A DNA stretch of 64,000 nt, taken from NCBI GenBank assembly GCA_036346375.1, contig CM070508.1, positions 40,444,862 through 40,508,861 on the forward strand, given 5' to 3'. Below, piece by piece: positions 10,053 to 20,635 of the stretch. Position numbers and translations under genes: made by a program. A model generated the notes under the pieces. The model was not told where the DNA came from and made no database searches. It saw only the letters and a program-made list of their open reading frames with translations. The DNA is from Guadua angustifolia (Eukaryota; Streptophyta; Magnoliopsida; Poales; Poaceae). Within the stretch, counting starts at the first letter, position 1, and each line of letters opens with the position of its first letter.

Positions 10053-11105
10053 GATATCCATGGAGGCATGTGCGGGAGCCATATGTCCAGTCGGATGCTG
10101 GTCAGTAAAGCGTTCCACCAAGGATTCTATTGGCCTACTGCCCTCCAGGATGCTTGCGAGCTGGTGAGGAGATGCGAGGCGTGCCAGTTCCATGCCAAGC
10201 AGATCCACCGACCAGCCCAAGCGCTACAAACTATCCCGCTCTCTTGGCCGTTCACGGTCTAGGGGCTAGACATCCTAGTCCCGTTCCCGCGGGCCATAGG
10301 AGGCTTCACCCATCTGTTCGTCGCCATCGACATGTTCACCAAGTGGGTTGAAGCCGATGCAGTGCATGCCATCACGGCCTCTGCTGCTATCAGGTTCATG
10401 CGTGGGATCTTTACCCGTTTCGGAGTAGCCAACCACATCATTATCGACAACGACACCCAATTCACCAGTGCGGCAATCCTGGAGTTCTGTGAAGAGATGG
10501 GCACTAAGGTATATTTCACATCGATGGCCCACCCGAGGAGCAATGGCCAAGCGGAGCGTGCCAACGCGCTGGTATTGAGGGGCCTCAAGACTAGAGCGTT
10601 TGACCGGCTCCACAAGCAGGGAACACGGTGGCCAAACGAACGTCCGACGGTGTTGTGGTCGCTTCGAACCACACCCAGGCGGGCGACTGGAGAAACACCT
10701 TTCTTCCTAGTCTATGGGGCAGAAGCTGTCCTTCCGTCCGAGCTGTCATTAGGCTCCCTGCGCATTTTGGCGTTCAGTGAGGAGAACCAGGAATACCAGC
10801 ACCGAGAAGAAGTCAACCTTCTGGAGAAGGTGTGCGACCGGGCGGCTTTGCGTGCTGCTCGGTACCAGCAGAGCCTCATGTGATACCACGCCACCCAGGT
10901 CTATAAGAGAGCACTGGCAGTGGGCGACCTCATCTTGCACAGAATTCAGGCGTAGGTCGGTCGCAACAAGCTGTCTCCCTTGTGGGAGGGCCCCTTTAAG
11001 GTGGTCTCAGTCTCTCGGCCCGGGGCGGTTTGGTTGGCCACTGAGGACGGCGAAGAGCTGGCGAACTCCCAGAACTTGGAAGTATTGCGGAAGTTCTACC
11101 CCTGA
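10053..11105 (+). pseudogene. Ty3/gypsy integrase of Tat-A, broken
   Basis: The frame begins with the HHCC zinc-binding region (HGGMCGSH, then CEACQFH). The catalytic core follows: GLDIL with the first Asp and FVAIDMFTKW, then IDNDTQFTS with the second Asp, and SNGQAERAN with the Glu 35 residues later. TVLWSLRTTP and the C-terminal GPFKVVS complete the enzyme. Stops interrupt it: TAG at 10261-10263, where WGLDI is usual, TGA near 10881 and TAG near 10951. It is joined directly to the LTR end at 10052, so primer-binding site, gag, protease, reverse transcriptase and RNase H are all deleted. It cannot support transposition. Confidence 0.88.
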
Positions 11106-11752
11106 GAACTGTAAGTGCTCAGCAGTTGGCCCCGATCAGCCAGAGAATGGGCTCTCCCTCCATTAGCTGATCGGCGACGACCGATAATAAGTTAAGTTGT
11201 TTGCCTTTTGGGCTCCCTGTCTGTGTTTCTTGTTTTTACTGCTTATGCCCCAGTGGGTCACATTTTGCGTGGTTGTCATGGGTACGGGTAGCTCGGTGGC
11301 TCCTTGTCGATAAGCGGTAACACCCAGCGCTTGTGTTGAGCAGGGACAGGCGACCACGGGGCGAGTTCGGCATGGTGTTCAATGTGGCTAGTACACCCCG
11401 GGTTGTCACCGCAAGCACCGCTAGCCCAAAACCACTCTTGGGGACCCATTGCCTTGTCACGCAGCGCCGTGGTCAGGTTCCAAGAGGTCGCGGGGATTTA
11501 AGTTCCGAAAGGCGATGGGACAGTGGCAACCACGCGCGGGGACTTATGTTCTTTTGGTCTATTCCATGCATGTCTTGCGTAACTTCTGCTCATATTTGTA
11601 GCGGCTGCATGTGAGTGCAGGGAAAGTGCTGGAGTATTGACCTGATCTGAGCCCCTGGACCCCCATCATGGCAAGACCGGGGGCTAGTCGCCTGGTGGCT
11701 GGATCGAGCAGACGCGAGCAAACAAACACAAGCATGCATTCAGGTAAAGGCA
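11106..11752. other. Non-coding spacer after Tat-A integrase
   Basis: GC-rich sequence between the integrase and the convergent antisense gene. Both strands have only short open frames without motifs. Near 11755-11805 the minus strand reads as a likely 3' UTR (TTTTTTTTGTAACCCTGT). Confidence 0.4.
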
Positions 11753-11839
11753 AAGGATGACAATTTCATTAAGTTTGCTAAAAAGTGTATGTACAGGGTT
11801 ACAAAAAAAAGAAGGAAAGAAATGAAGAAAACAAGAATA

Positions 11840-12950
11840 GTCGCTCGGGCCATCAGTCATCGTCGGCAATCTGGATGTGCTCAGCGTCATCCCCGCTCAG
11901 CGTCATCCCCCGGTTCCTCCTCCGCCATCGTAGCATCGAGGGCCGGGTCCACGTAGGGCTGTTACCCACACTGGGGGGTCCGAACCTGGATACATTGCTG
12001 TGTTCCTTGATCTGTTGGTCCCCGGAATCTCTCGCGTGAGAGTCATTAGGGTTTCCAACTGCGAAGACGCCCTCTACCGAACCCTATCCTCCATCCTAGG
12101 AGTAGTCAACCCTGTCTGTTGATGGGGTCCTGTCCGGCGAAATACACCGACGGGGACTACCATGCCGGTCGGGTGCACCGGTGCAGGGGGCTGATCCTCC
12201 GGGTCACGAAGTCCCGGACCACCAGTGCCCTGGTTAGCTCGGAGTCTCACAGCCGGTTGATGTGGGCCACCATTGTCTGGAGCTCTGTTGTCTCCTCAAC
12301 GGGTGAACCCCAGTTCTCGATGGCCTCTGCGGGCAAGTGAGGGCACCTCCAAGCGCCGAGACAGCTCATCGCGCAGGCGTCTGACCACTCGCCGCCACAC
12401 CTTCCAGTTGGTCTTAAATGCGGAAGGGATGTAGCGGGAGGCCGATTTGTCGTGAAGGTGAAAGTGGCAGCTCCCCGTAACTCCACTGTCTGTGGAGCCA
12501 CGGAGAGTGTAGAAGAAGCGAAAGAGGGGGACATTGGGCATTCCCCCCACGAACATCTCACAGAGGTAAGCGAAGGTGGAGAGAATGAGGATGGAGTTGG
12601 GGGTGAGATGAAGATGGTGGATCTCGTAGAAGTGAAGGGCGGTGAGGAAGAACTCGGAGAAGGGCGGAACCAGGCCCACCACCAGCGCCCAGGAGAAAAC
12701 AACAATCTCCCCGACGTCGCACCACGGCGCGAGGGTTCCGTGGCGTAGGCGAAGGGAACCCTTGGCGAGGGTCCGGGAGAGCCTCATTGCCCTCTCCTTG
12801 TCGACGGTCAAAGTAGGAAATGGCTGCACCATTCGAGCGAAGCGATGTCTTCGGGCAAGGAAGTTGAAGGGGCAAGAAAAAAGGAGTCAAAAAGAGCATG
12901 AACCACTGGTCGTGGGTGCGCGTATTAATAGGTTTCTCGCGCTGGCGGTT
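11840..12950 (-). pseudogene. Antisense ORF of Tat-A ('gypsy-type transposase'-like domain)
   Basis: This lies on the strand opposite the integrase, between pol and the 3' LTR, where Tat-lineage elements often carry an extra antisense gene. The frame from 12832 has the block typical of the family annotated as putative gypsy-type transposon protein (PF04195-like): an aromatic stretch with PPFSEFFLTALHFYEIHHLH, then LTPNSILILSTFAYLCEMF and VPLFRFFYTLR, followed by WKVWRRVVRRL and ETTELQTMVAHINRL. A TGA follows that block (about 12249) and similar sequence continues (LTRALVVRDFVTRR). An LTR fragment interrupts it at 11953-12150. The acidic tail (EEEPGDDAE, then IQIADDD and stop near 11850) lies beyond, frame-shifted by a 16-bp duplication. 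The role of the family is unknown. Confidence 0.72.
11953..12150 (+). mobile_element. LTR U5 fragment inside the Tat-A antisense gene
   Basis: GTAGGGCTGTTACCCACACT to the terminal ACACCGAC matches, across its length, the U5 end of the LTR at 61039-61647 (opposite strand) and less closely 9861-10052. It is about 200 bp and plus oriented. It separates the body of the antisense ORF from its acidic C-terminal tail. Confidence 0.7.
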
Positions 12951-13104
12951 CATGAAAAGGTGAAAGTGCGCAACACTTTGGGTCTCGAGAGAAGGCAGCG
13001 GAAGCAGAGAGGACTAGAGCGGTTGCGTGCGCAGGAGTGGTGGACCCATCCGGGAGCACGTCGGCATTAAAAAGGTCTGAAAGAGCTGGCGCGCGCTGCA
13101 TGAC

Positions 13105-13119
13105 GGGCCCGGGGGCTAC
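13105..13119 (+). other. Polypurine tract of Tat-A
   Basis: GGGCCCGGGGGCTAC ends immediately before TGTCGACG, the LTR start at 13120. It has the G-rich form seen at the 3' LTR edge of Tat elements and confirms plus orientation. Confidence 0.65.
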
Positions 13120-13704
13120 TGTCGACGTACTTTTATGCTGGGTACCCTCTCGCCATGGTCGGGAGGGCCACGAGTCTTTGAAGCATAACGACTTAGCGGC
13201 GGTGGGTGATCGAGCCCCAACGCCAGTAACCGCCGCAGCGTGGCGATTAAGCGAAGCGGTGGGCGATCGAGCCTCGACCACGTGGCGGCTTGGTGAGCGG
13301 TGGGCGATCGAGCCCGACGCCAGCGGCCGGGCGTGTGGCGACTGGCGGCGGTGGGCGACCGTGCCCCGACGCTGGTGGCCGCAAGCCACGTGGTCGACCG
13401 ACGGAGTCAGAAGGTACTTGGGGGTTCGCTGTCGGTTAGGCGTGGAGGCGTACGTCGAGGAGTGGGAGAGCTTTGCCTCGAAGTCTTCTCCCCCAACACA
13501 CCATGTCAGAACCATTGAATGTGCGTGGCTCTACTGACGGCATGATAGCTTATCCCTCTGACGTCCTGCACCTAACTCATCGCATGCAAGTCGCTTCCTG
13601 GGCAGATCGAGCGGAATTAGGCGGTGGTGCAAAGAATGAGGCCAGGGGATGAGGCTACAGTGGTCGGTGTAATAAATGTGATGTCATCTTCCCACTTCCC
13701 CGAG
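13120..13704 (+). mobile_element. 3' LTR of Tat-A, cut by the next element
   Basis: It starts TGTCGACGTAC after the polypurine tract and shares CATGATAGC/CCCTCTGAC phrases with 9182-10052. It is interrupted at 13705, where the large gypsy LTR begins; the U5 part is missing. A four-unit minisatellite lies at 13197-13385. Confidence 0.75.
13197..13385. repeat. Minisatellite of GCGGTGGGCGATCGAGCC units in LTR
   Basis: Four units start near 13197, 13255, 13296 and 13347 (spacings 58, 42 and 51 bp). Each begins GCGGTGGGCGATCGAGCC or a close variant and continues with CGACGCCAG and GTGGCG phrases. Confidence 0.8.
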
Positions 13705-16700
13705 TGTCGGGACCCGAATCTCCAAATCCGGACTCTCTGTGTATTCTGCACTAGTCCAGGATCGCGCTAGTGCACACAGGCTAAACAGGGTTAAAGTACC
13801 ACAATCATATACAGCGGAATAATAATAAAGTACTTCAACATGTATATAACGAGTTGTACGACCTTATAGTCTCCTTACAACAGTTTGCTACGCAGGGCTT
13901 ACATTAATTAGAATATTAAGAATTCAACAGCAGGAAAATAAAACATCGTGATGATCCATATCCTGCCACAGGCACCATGACGAGGCTTGCTCCCTAGTTT
14001 CCTGGCTCATCAACAATCTCCTCCTCCCATACAGGCGTAGACTCCTCCTCTGGTAAATTGTTGTCCGCAAGGGTGAGTACACACCGTACTCAACAAGTCA
14101 TGCACAGAATGCAGTTCTATTACTACATGCATGGCTTGTTACAAAGGAATGGCTCCATTGGTTATTTTGCATTGCATCAATATTTTAACTTACTATTTAT
14201 TTAGATATAAAGCAGCAAAACCATAATAACATAATAAATTTCTCCAAATATTTTCCACATAATTTTGGACACACAGTCCTTAATCAAATTTCACCATTAT
14301 CCCTGGCACACAGCCTTTCATCCCATTTTATTTTCAAAAATCTAACCCTTAACTGTAATCCCCAAGCAATGTTCAATACCGTGAATACGGTTATTCGAAT
14401 AGTTTGTACACTCTACAGAGTTTATACACTTTACCCACACGATATAGTTAAACACCACTCAGGCGAGTAACCATAATAAAGTCTTTTGAAACTTCCATCC
14501 TCGCACGTGTACCTCCCGATATAGTTCCCACTATCCATTCTCTCTCACAAAGCAGAAGTACAGGGCCAACGTATACCGTTGACGAGATGTAAGACCGCAA
14601 TGGTAAACACTACACCCTTCTTCCCACCTCCACAGATACAAAACCACCTGAGGTCTTACATGCTAAGACATCGGAATCATACTCAACTAAGTATGTCCCA
14701 TATCAGCCATGTGATTGTATGAATGACTCAGATCAAAGGCTTGCAAGGTTAAGTCCTTAGGGTAACTAAGGCAAGACTTCCTTTTTCCCAAAAGTTTGGC
14801 ACACAGCCATCTCATTTGCCACACAGGCTCTTTCTGGCACACAGCCTCGGTCCACTTGCCTCAGTCTAAATTATTTCCCATCCCAAGTTGTTTTACAGTG
14901 CAACACATGCTAGCAATTCAACCTCCATGTAGAACCACACAGGTCTCCACATTTCAACGTAATCACCAGCCACATTCCACCGTTTACGAAAACACATTCA
15001 TTATTCCTTTAGTCAATATTGCTTTTGTTTTTCAAAGGAGTATTCACGATATATGCAAGGCTAAGCAACTATTCACGGTCTAGCCTCCCGTGTTGGCATA
15101 TCATTACATCCAACTAATATTATCACTTAGGCAATAATTGGGTCATGGCATACAAATATTACAGTCAAGGTGGCAATAACAAATAGGTTGATTAACTAAT
15201 TCACCCAATTTAATTAAATCCATTTTTAATTAAATTAGCATGCATAGTTTGAATCAAAATACATTTTCAAAACTTAGGAGCAAAATGATCAAAGCACAAC
15301 TTGCCTTCAAACAGTGGCTGATCCTGGTCCGAAGCTTGGTCTTGTGCTGGAAATTCCTCCTCGAAGCTCTCCGACAAATCAACGTCTACTCGAAATAAAT
15401 GTACACACAATAAACACAATTTATAGAGAGCAAAATCAACTCTAAAAATTCCATAAAATTCATCAATAAATAGATCTTGATTTTACAAATTTTTAGAAAT
15501 TGGAATCACTCAAATCGGAGTTAAAACGCAAAAGTTATAGTCATTTGAAGTTTAAAAATCACATTAAAAGAATAAACCGAATTTCCTTTAATTATTTTTA
15601 TACGGAAAATTCGAAAATATGACGTCAGCATGACATCATCACCGAATTGATTTTCCACCGAATTATTTTTCTAAAAGAAAATCAAATTATTGCGCAAGCA
15701 TGACGTCAGCCGGTCCATGGACCTAGTCTACCGTTCGGTTCGGTCCACCGTGAACTTGGTCTACGAAACAGTGCATTCACTGACACATGGGCCCCATTGA
15801 TGACGTCACGGATGACGTCAGCATCCACAGTACCACGACTGACATGTGGATCCCACTGATGACATCAGCATGACACGTGGCACGATCTGGTTATGACACG
15901 CGGCGCAAACTATCAACCGAAAACCCGATCCACTCTCATCGATCCGATTCTAAATGAATGGCCAAGATTGATGCGACGATTCAGCTTTGTTTACCCCGGA
16001 GCCGACACGTGGCATAGCATCTACCGTTGGATCCCGATCGGACGGCTGGAATTAAATCGGGCGACGTCAACCGAGATAGCTACGCTGACTCCTTGGTTTC
16101 CGTGCGACACGCGTCGACTCGGGACTGGCCCGGTGCGCGGCGTGATCAACACCGTTTATTCAAATTCGGACGATCCAGATTGAATCGATCTTACGCATAG
16201 TGATCCTCTACGTGGCTACCCTAGTGCGTGACGCGTGGACGCATCTGCACCGCAAAACTAAAATCCAACGTCTCGGAACTACGGCGAGTGCTAGAGATGG
16301 CTATGGCGAGTCTCGAAATGCGTGAGAGGTCGCAAAAGAAGCGGAAAGGAACGCTCTACGAGGTCCGTCAGTTAATAAAGAGGAAGAGAAAACACGCCGA
16401 CGTTAATGGCTCGTGGTTTCTCCGGTCGTAACGCACGGCGGCAGCGCTTCTGGAAACCGAAGACGAAGCGACGTGGCACGATCCTAGACGTACACACGGC
16501 AACGAATTGATGGCTACCGAAATGCAAACGACGTGGCCTCATCCGAACCATCCGATGCAAAATCAACGGCGGATTTCTAGCGCCGATTAGGTTTTCCTTG
16601 GTTTGGGACAGCGGCGGCACAGTAATGGGCTCGGCCCAACACTATTCATCAATTTTTCTCGGATTTTCAAATAAAAATAATTCCAAAAATTTATTTAAAT

Positions 16701-16926
16701 CATTTGAGGCTTTTAAAATATCAGAAAAATTCTAGAAAAATTTTAGAAAATATTTTAAACCATTTTGAACTCAAATAAAATAATTTCATTTTTATTTTGC
16801 AAAAACTTATTCATTATTTAATTAATTTCCAAAGAAAGAATAATTTCCAGAAATTCCAATAAATTCCAAAAATTCTCAAAAATTCAAAATACTTATGAAA
16901 TTCAAAATGGCCAAATTTTGGGATTG
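13705..16926 (-). mobile_element. 3' LTR of large Ty3/gypsy element (minus strand)
   Basis: It begins (plus strand) TGTCGGGACCCGAAT and is homologous through most of its length to the LTR at 20636-24256. Shared phrases are GTCCAGGATCGCGCTAGTGC, the CTATTCGAATAG/CTCTGCAGAG module (here at 14390-14450 with small changes) and the GCAAGGTTAAGTCCTTAG stretch. The right end fades near TTTTGGGAT (about 16917) instead of the full GGGATGTTACA seen in its partner. It then meets a 17-bp direct duplication (CCATGGTAGTAAAAAAT, about 16937-16970) at the deletion junction with pol. Confidence 0.82.
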
Positions 16927-16929
16927 GCT

Positions 16930-18316
16930 TTACTTCCATGGTAGTAAAAAATCCATGGTAGTAAAAAATCCTTTCGGTATGATCTCCAACTTCAGCTTTT
17001 GAAACTCTTTACATAGATCAAGTTGATTCTCTACAACTATCATATTCAAACTGTAACTCTTCCGACTCAAAGCATCGACCACCACATTAGCTTTTCCTGG
17101 GTGGTAGTGGATTTCGATATTATAATCCTTGATTAATTCCAACCACCTCCTTTGCCTCATATTCAGGTCTGATTGGGTGAATATATACTTTAGACTTTTG
17201 TGGTCAGTATATATTTCACATCGCTTTTCGATGAGATAGTGGCGCCATATTTTAAGGGCGTGCACTACAACAGCTAATTCCAGGTCATGAGTTGGGTAAT
17301 TCTGCTCATGTGGTCTTAACTGTCTCGAAGCGTAAGCCACTACTTTTCCATTTTGCATCAGAACACACCCAAGTCCCTGACGTGAGGCGTCACAGTATAT
17401 GTTGAAGCTGTTCCTAACGTCCGGCAACACTAATACAGGTGCCGAGGTGAGACGCTTCTTTAATTCCTGAAAACTCTTTTCACACTCAGGTGTCCATACA
17501 AACTTTTTCTCCTTTTTCAACAATTGCGTAAGAGGTCTTGTAATTGATGAAAAACCCTCAATGAAATGACGGTAATATCCCGCCATTCTGAGAAAGCTTC
17601 TAATCTGGGTAACTGACTTTGGTTGCTCCCAATGTAACACTGCCTCCACTTTCTTCGGATCGACAGCTACTCCTTCGGCAGTTATTACATGACCCAGGAA
17701 CTCTACCTTCTTTTTCCAGAATTCACATTTGCTAAATTTTGCATATAGTTGGTTTTCTCTTAGCTTTTCCAAAACCATCCTTAGATGTTCTGCATGCTCT
17801 TCTTCTGTCTTGGAGTAAACTAGGATGTCATCAATGAAAACAACGACAAACCTGTCCAAATATTCCATGAATACTTTGTTCATCATGTTCATGAAATATG
17901 CCGGGGCATTGGTCAATCTAAAGGACATGACTGTAAATTCATAATGCCCATATCTCGACGAAAAAGCTGTCTTTGGTATGTCCTCGGTCTAAATTTTTAA
18001 TTGATGGTATCCGGATCGAAGGTCTATCTTAGAGAAGACTCCCGCTCCTCTTAACTGATCAAAAAGATCATCTATCCTGGGTAAAGGATATTTATTCTTT
18101 ATCGTCACCTCATTGAGTGCACGATAGTCTATACACATTCTAAAGCTCCCATCCTTTTTCTTAACAAACAATACCGGGGCTCCCCACGGTGATGAACTTG
18201 GCTGATAAATCCTTTCTCCATGAGTTCTTCAATCTGCTTCTTCATTTCCACTAGCTCTTCTATGGACATCCTATACGATCTCTTCGCAATCGGAGCTATT
18301 CCGGGTACTAACTCAA
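16930..18316 (-). pseudogene. Ty3/gypsy reverse transcriptase and RNase H, integrase deleted
   Basis: On the minus strand from 18171: VKKKDGSFRMCIDYRALN, KIDLRSGYHQL, then a TAG (17989-17991) and MSFRLTNAP, with the catalytic box VVFIDDILVYS intact. LGHVIT and VWTPECEKSFQELK lead into a Ty3-type RNase H (FNIYCDASRQGLGCVLMQ, DLELAVVVHALKIWRHYL, IYTDHKSLKYIF). The chain stops at the LTR edge: the integrase is gone, removed by a deletion between RNase H and the 3' LTR. The RT start (18172-18316) is frameshifted relative to the rest. Sequence type and the long LTRs suggest the Tekay/Del branch, not proven. Confidence 0.92.
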
Positions 18317-19996
18317 TTACGAACTCGATTCTCTGTCTGGTGGCATTCCTGGCAATTCCTCGGGAAAAACATCACGAAACTCTTTTACCACTGGCACATC
18401 CTCTAGACTGACAGTCTCCATGCTATTGACTAATAGTTTTCCATTCCGGACTGTGGTTGCTTTAAATTCCACTTTTTCTCCATTTTGGTTCTCTACAGAC
18501 ACTACTCTGCGGCCACAATCTAATACGGCTTTGTGCTTGGTCAGCCAATCCATCCCAAGGATTACGTCCAGGGTTTGAGTATTTAGCACTATCAGGTTTG
18601 CTAGGAACACTACTTCATTAATGACCAGCTTAACTCCCAAGCAACCTAGATTTGATTGAAGTTCAGACCCAGGTGATTGTACTAATAATGTGTACTTTAG
18701 TTTTACCACTTTCATCCCATTCCCCAAAGCAAACTTTCGAGAAATAAATGAATGGGAAGCTCCTGAGTCAAATAAAACAATTGCATGTACTGAGTTAACC
18801 AAAAACTTACCCAGTATGACGACCGCTGCATCTTGAGCTTGAGCGGTCGTGATGTAGTTCACTTGACCTCTAACAACTGTTGAAGGCGCAGCTCCGGTTT
18901 GATTGTTTCCATGGCTTGCTGCTGATGCTGGGGTCTTCATTCGCGTGGGCCCCAAATTAAAGTGAACCGGGGTCACATTTCCTCTCTTTGGGCACTGGTT
19001 GGCGAAATTCACTGGTTCATTACAGCTGAAGCAACGCCTCACTGGAGTTTGCTGATTGGTTCTCTGCAGGTTATTCCCCTGAGTAGGCGTTCTGAATCCC
19101 TGACTTGATGATCTCGGTGCAGAAATTGTCCTCTGGTTGGTCATTTGTGGCTTGAATCTAGCAAATTGTTGAGGATTGACTCTCAGCCTCAACTGGTTTG
19201 GACGTCCTCCTTGATTGATCATGTGTCGCTTTTGGTCTTCGCCGATTTCTTTGCGCTTGTCCTCTAGGATCAATGCCTTGTTAACCAATTCCTAAAAATC
19301 TGGAAACGTGTGGGTGATCAGTCCCACCTGCAGCCCAGAGTTAAGTCCCTTCATGAACCGGGACTGGCTCGCTTTGTTCGTTGCCACATCCTCTGGCGCA
19401 TAACAGGCCAACTGAGTGAATTTGTTCAAATAATCGGCCACTGATTGGCCTCCTTGTTTTAGAGATCGAAACTCTTCCTTTTTGAGTTCCATCATTCCTT
19501 CCGGTACATGGTACTGGCGGAAGGATGCCATAAATTCCTCCCAAGTAATCTGCTAGGGATGCTCGTGGGATGTGCAATAGTTCTTCCACCACTCTGCAGC
19601 AGTCCCCTCAAGCTGGTGTGAGGCATACAAAACCTTCTCATTGACTGCACATTGGGAGATGTGCAGTTTTCTCTCAATAGTCCTCAGCCAATCATCCGCC
19701 TCTATTGGATTGGCATTCCCAGAAAATATTGGCGGCCTGGTCCCCATGAAGTCAGACAGTCGGGATTGAAACTGGTTCCCCTGGTATACGTTCTGATGAT
19801 TGTTATTGTTGGAGACAGCTTGATCCTGCATCTGATGCATCATCGTTTGCATCAGCTAGGTTTGGGCTGCGAGGAACGCTCCCAAATTCTGCATATCAAC
19901 CTGTGGTGCTGCCTGAGGAATTGGTGCATTGTTCTGGCTGCCTCCCTGCTGCGAACCGCTTCCTCCCGCTCCGCTGCTTCCACGCGTGTTCACCAT
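18317..19996 (-). pseudogene. Ty3/gypsy gag and protease
   Basis: The start is the ATG at 19996 (MVNTRGSSGAGGSGSQQGG), a Gly/Ser/Gln-rich leader. Gag follows with PPIFSGNANPIEADDWL and WKNY, then FRSLKQGGQSVADYLNKFTQLA. A CCHC-like knuckle (CFSCNEPVNFANQC) has Asn where His is expected. The protease shows LFDSGASHSFIS (active Asp) and LGMDWL. Three in-frame stops break gag: TAG after AQT, after HEHP and after FPDF. Each could be a glutamine codon changed by C-to-T. The downstream end is frameshifted from RT near 18317. Confidence 0.9.
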
Positions 19997-20617
19997 CTGA
20001 GGAATAATAAGGTTATAGGAAAGAGGGAAACAGAGAAGGCAAGTACACAAGAAACTAGTGCGGGGAGAAAGGTTTGACTCAGAACGAAACACACAACTTT
20101 ATCACTATTAATATTAATGATATGGTCGCTCACAAGTGCCTACAGGCAATGCGACGCATATCTAGCACACCAGACAAACAGGGGAAACCAAATTAACCTA
20201 AACACACAATAATTTACCGTCTAAGAGGGTAGCACTTCTATCTTAGACTGACGCAACTCTTCACTCACGAGTCTCGACTGGATACTAAAACACTGGTTCT
20301 TGTAGCTTTGGAACACTTCATCGATCCACTTTTCTTGCGTTCGACGATTCCTATCTTCACGATCTTCAGGATTGGCAGCGACACCCAGTGCTTTCTCCTT
20401 AAGTGTGAAACAACGGTAACTATTTGGAACAACTCAGATAAGATCTTCATTTAAAACAACGGGGAAAGATGGAAATTTTCAGCAAGGAGAAAAGAATAGA
20501 AGAATAAGACAAGTCAAGAACTTATCATTCTTTCAAGTTAAAATTTTCTTTTAGAAAATAATTTTGAAGTTCCTAAAGAATGGCCAATCTATCTAGGTCA
20601 AGACCTACAGTTAGTAT

Positions 20618-20630
20618 GGCTCTGATACCA
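20618..20630 (-). other. Primer-binding site of the minus-strand gypsy element
   Basis: The minus strand reads TGGTATCAGAGCC five bases after the LTR edge at 20636, complementary to initiator tRNA-Met. It shows that the right-hand LTR is the 5' LTR. Confidence 0.9.
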
Positions 20631-20635
20631 TCTTT

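Noticed and set aside
12247..13515. Plus-strand and additional minus-strand ORFs around the Tat-A antisense gene and LTR
   Set aside because: GC-rich shadows of the antisense frame or readings of the LTR minisatellite; no motif in their own frame.
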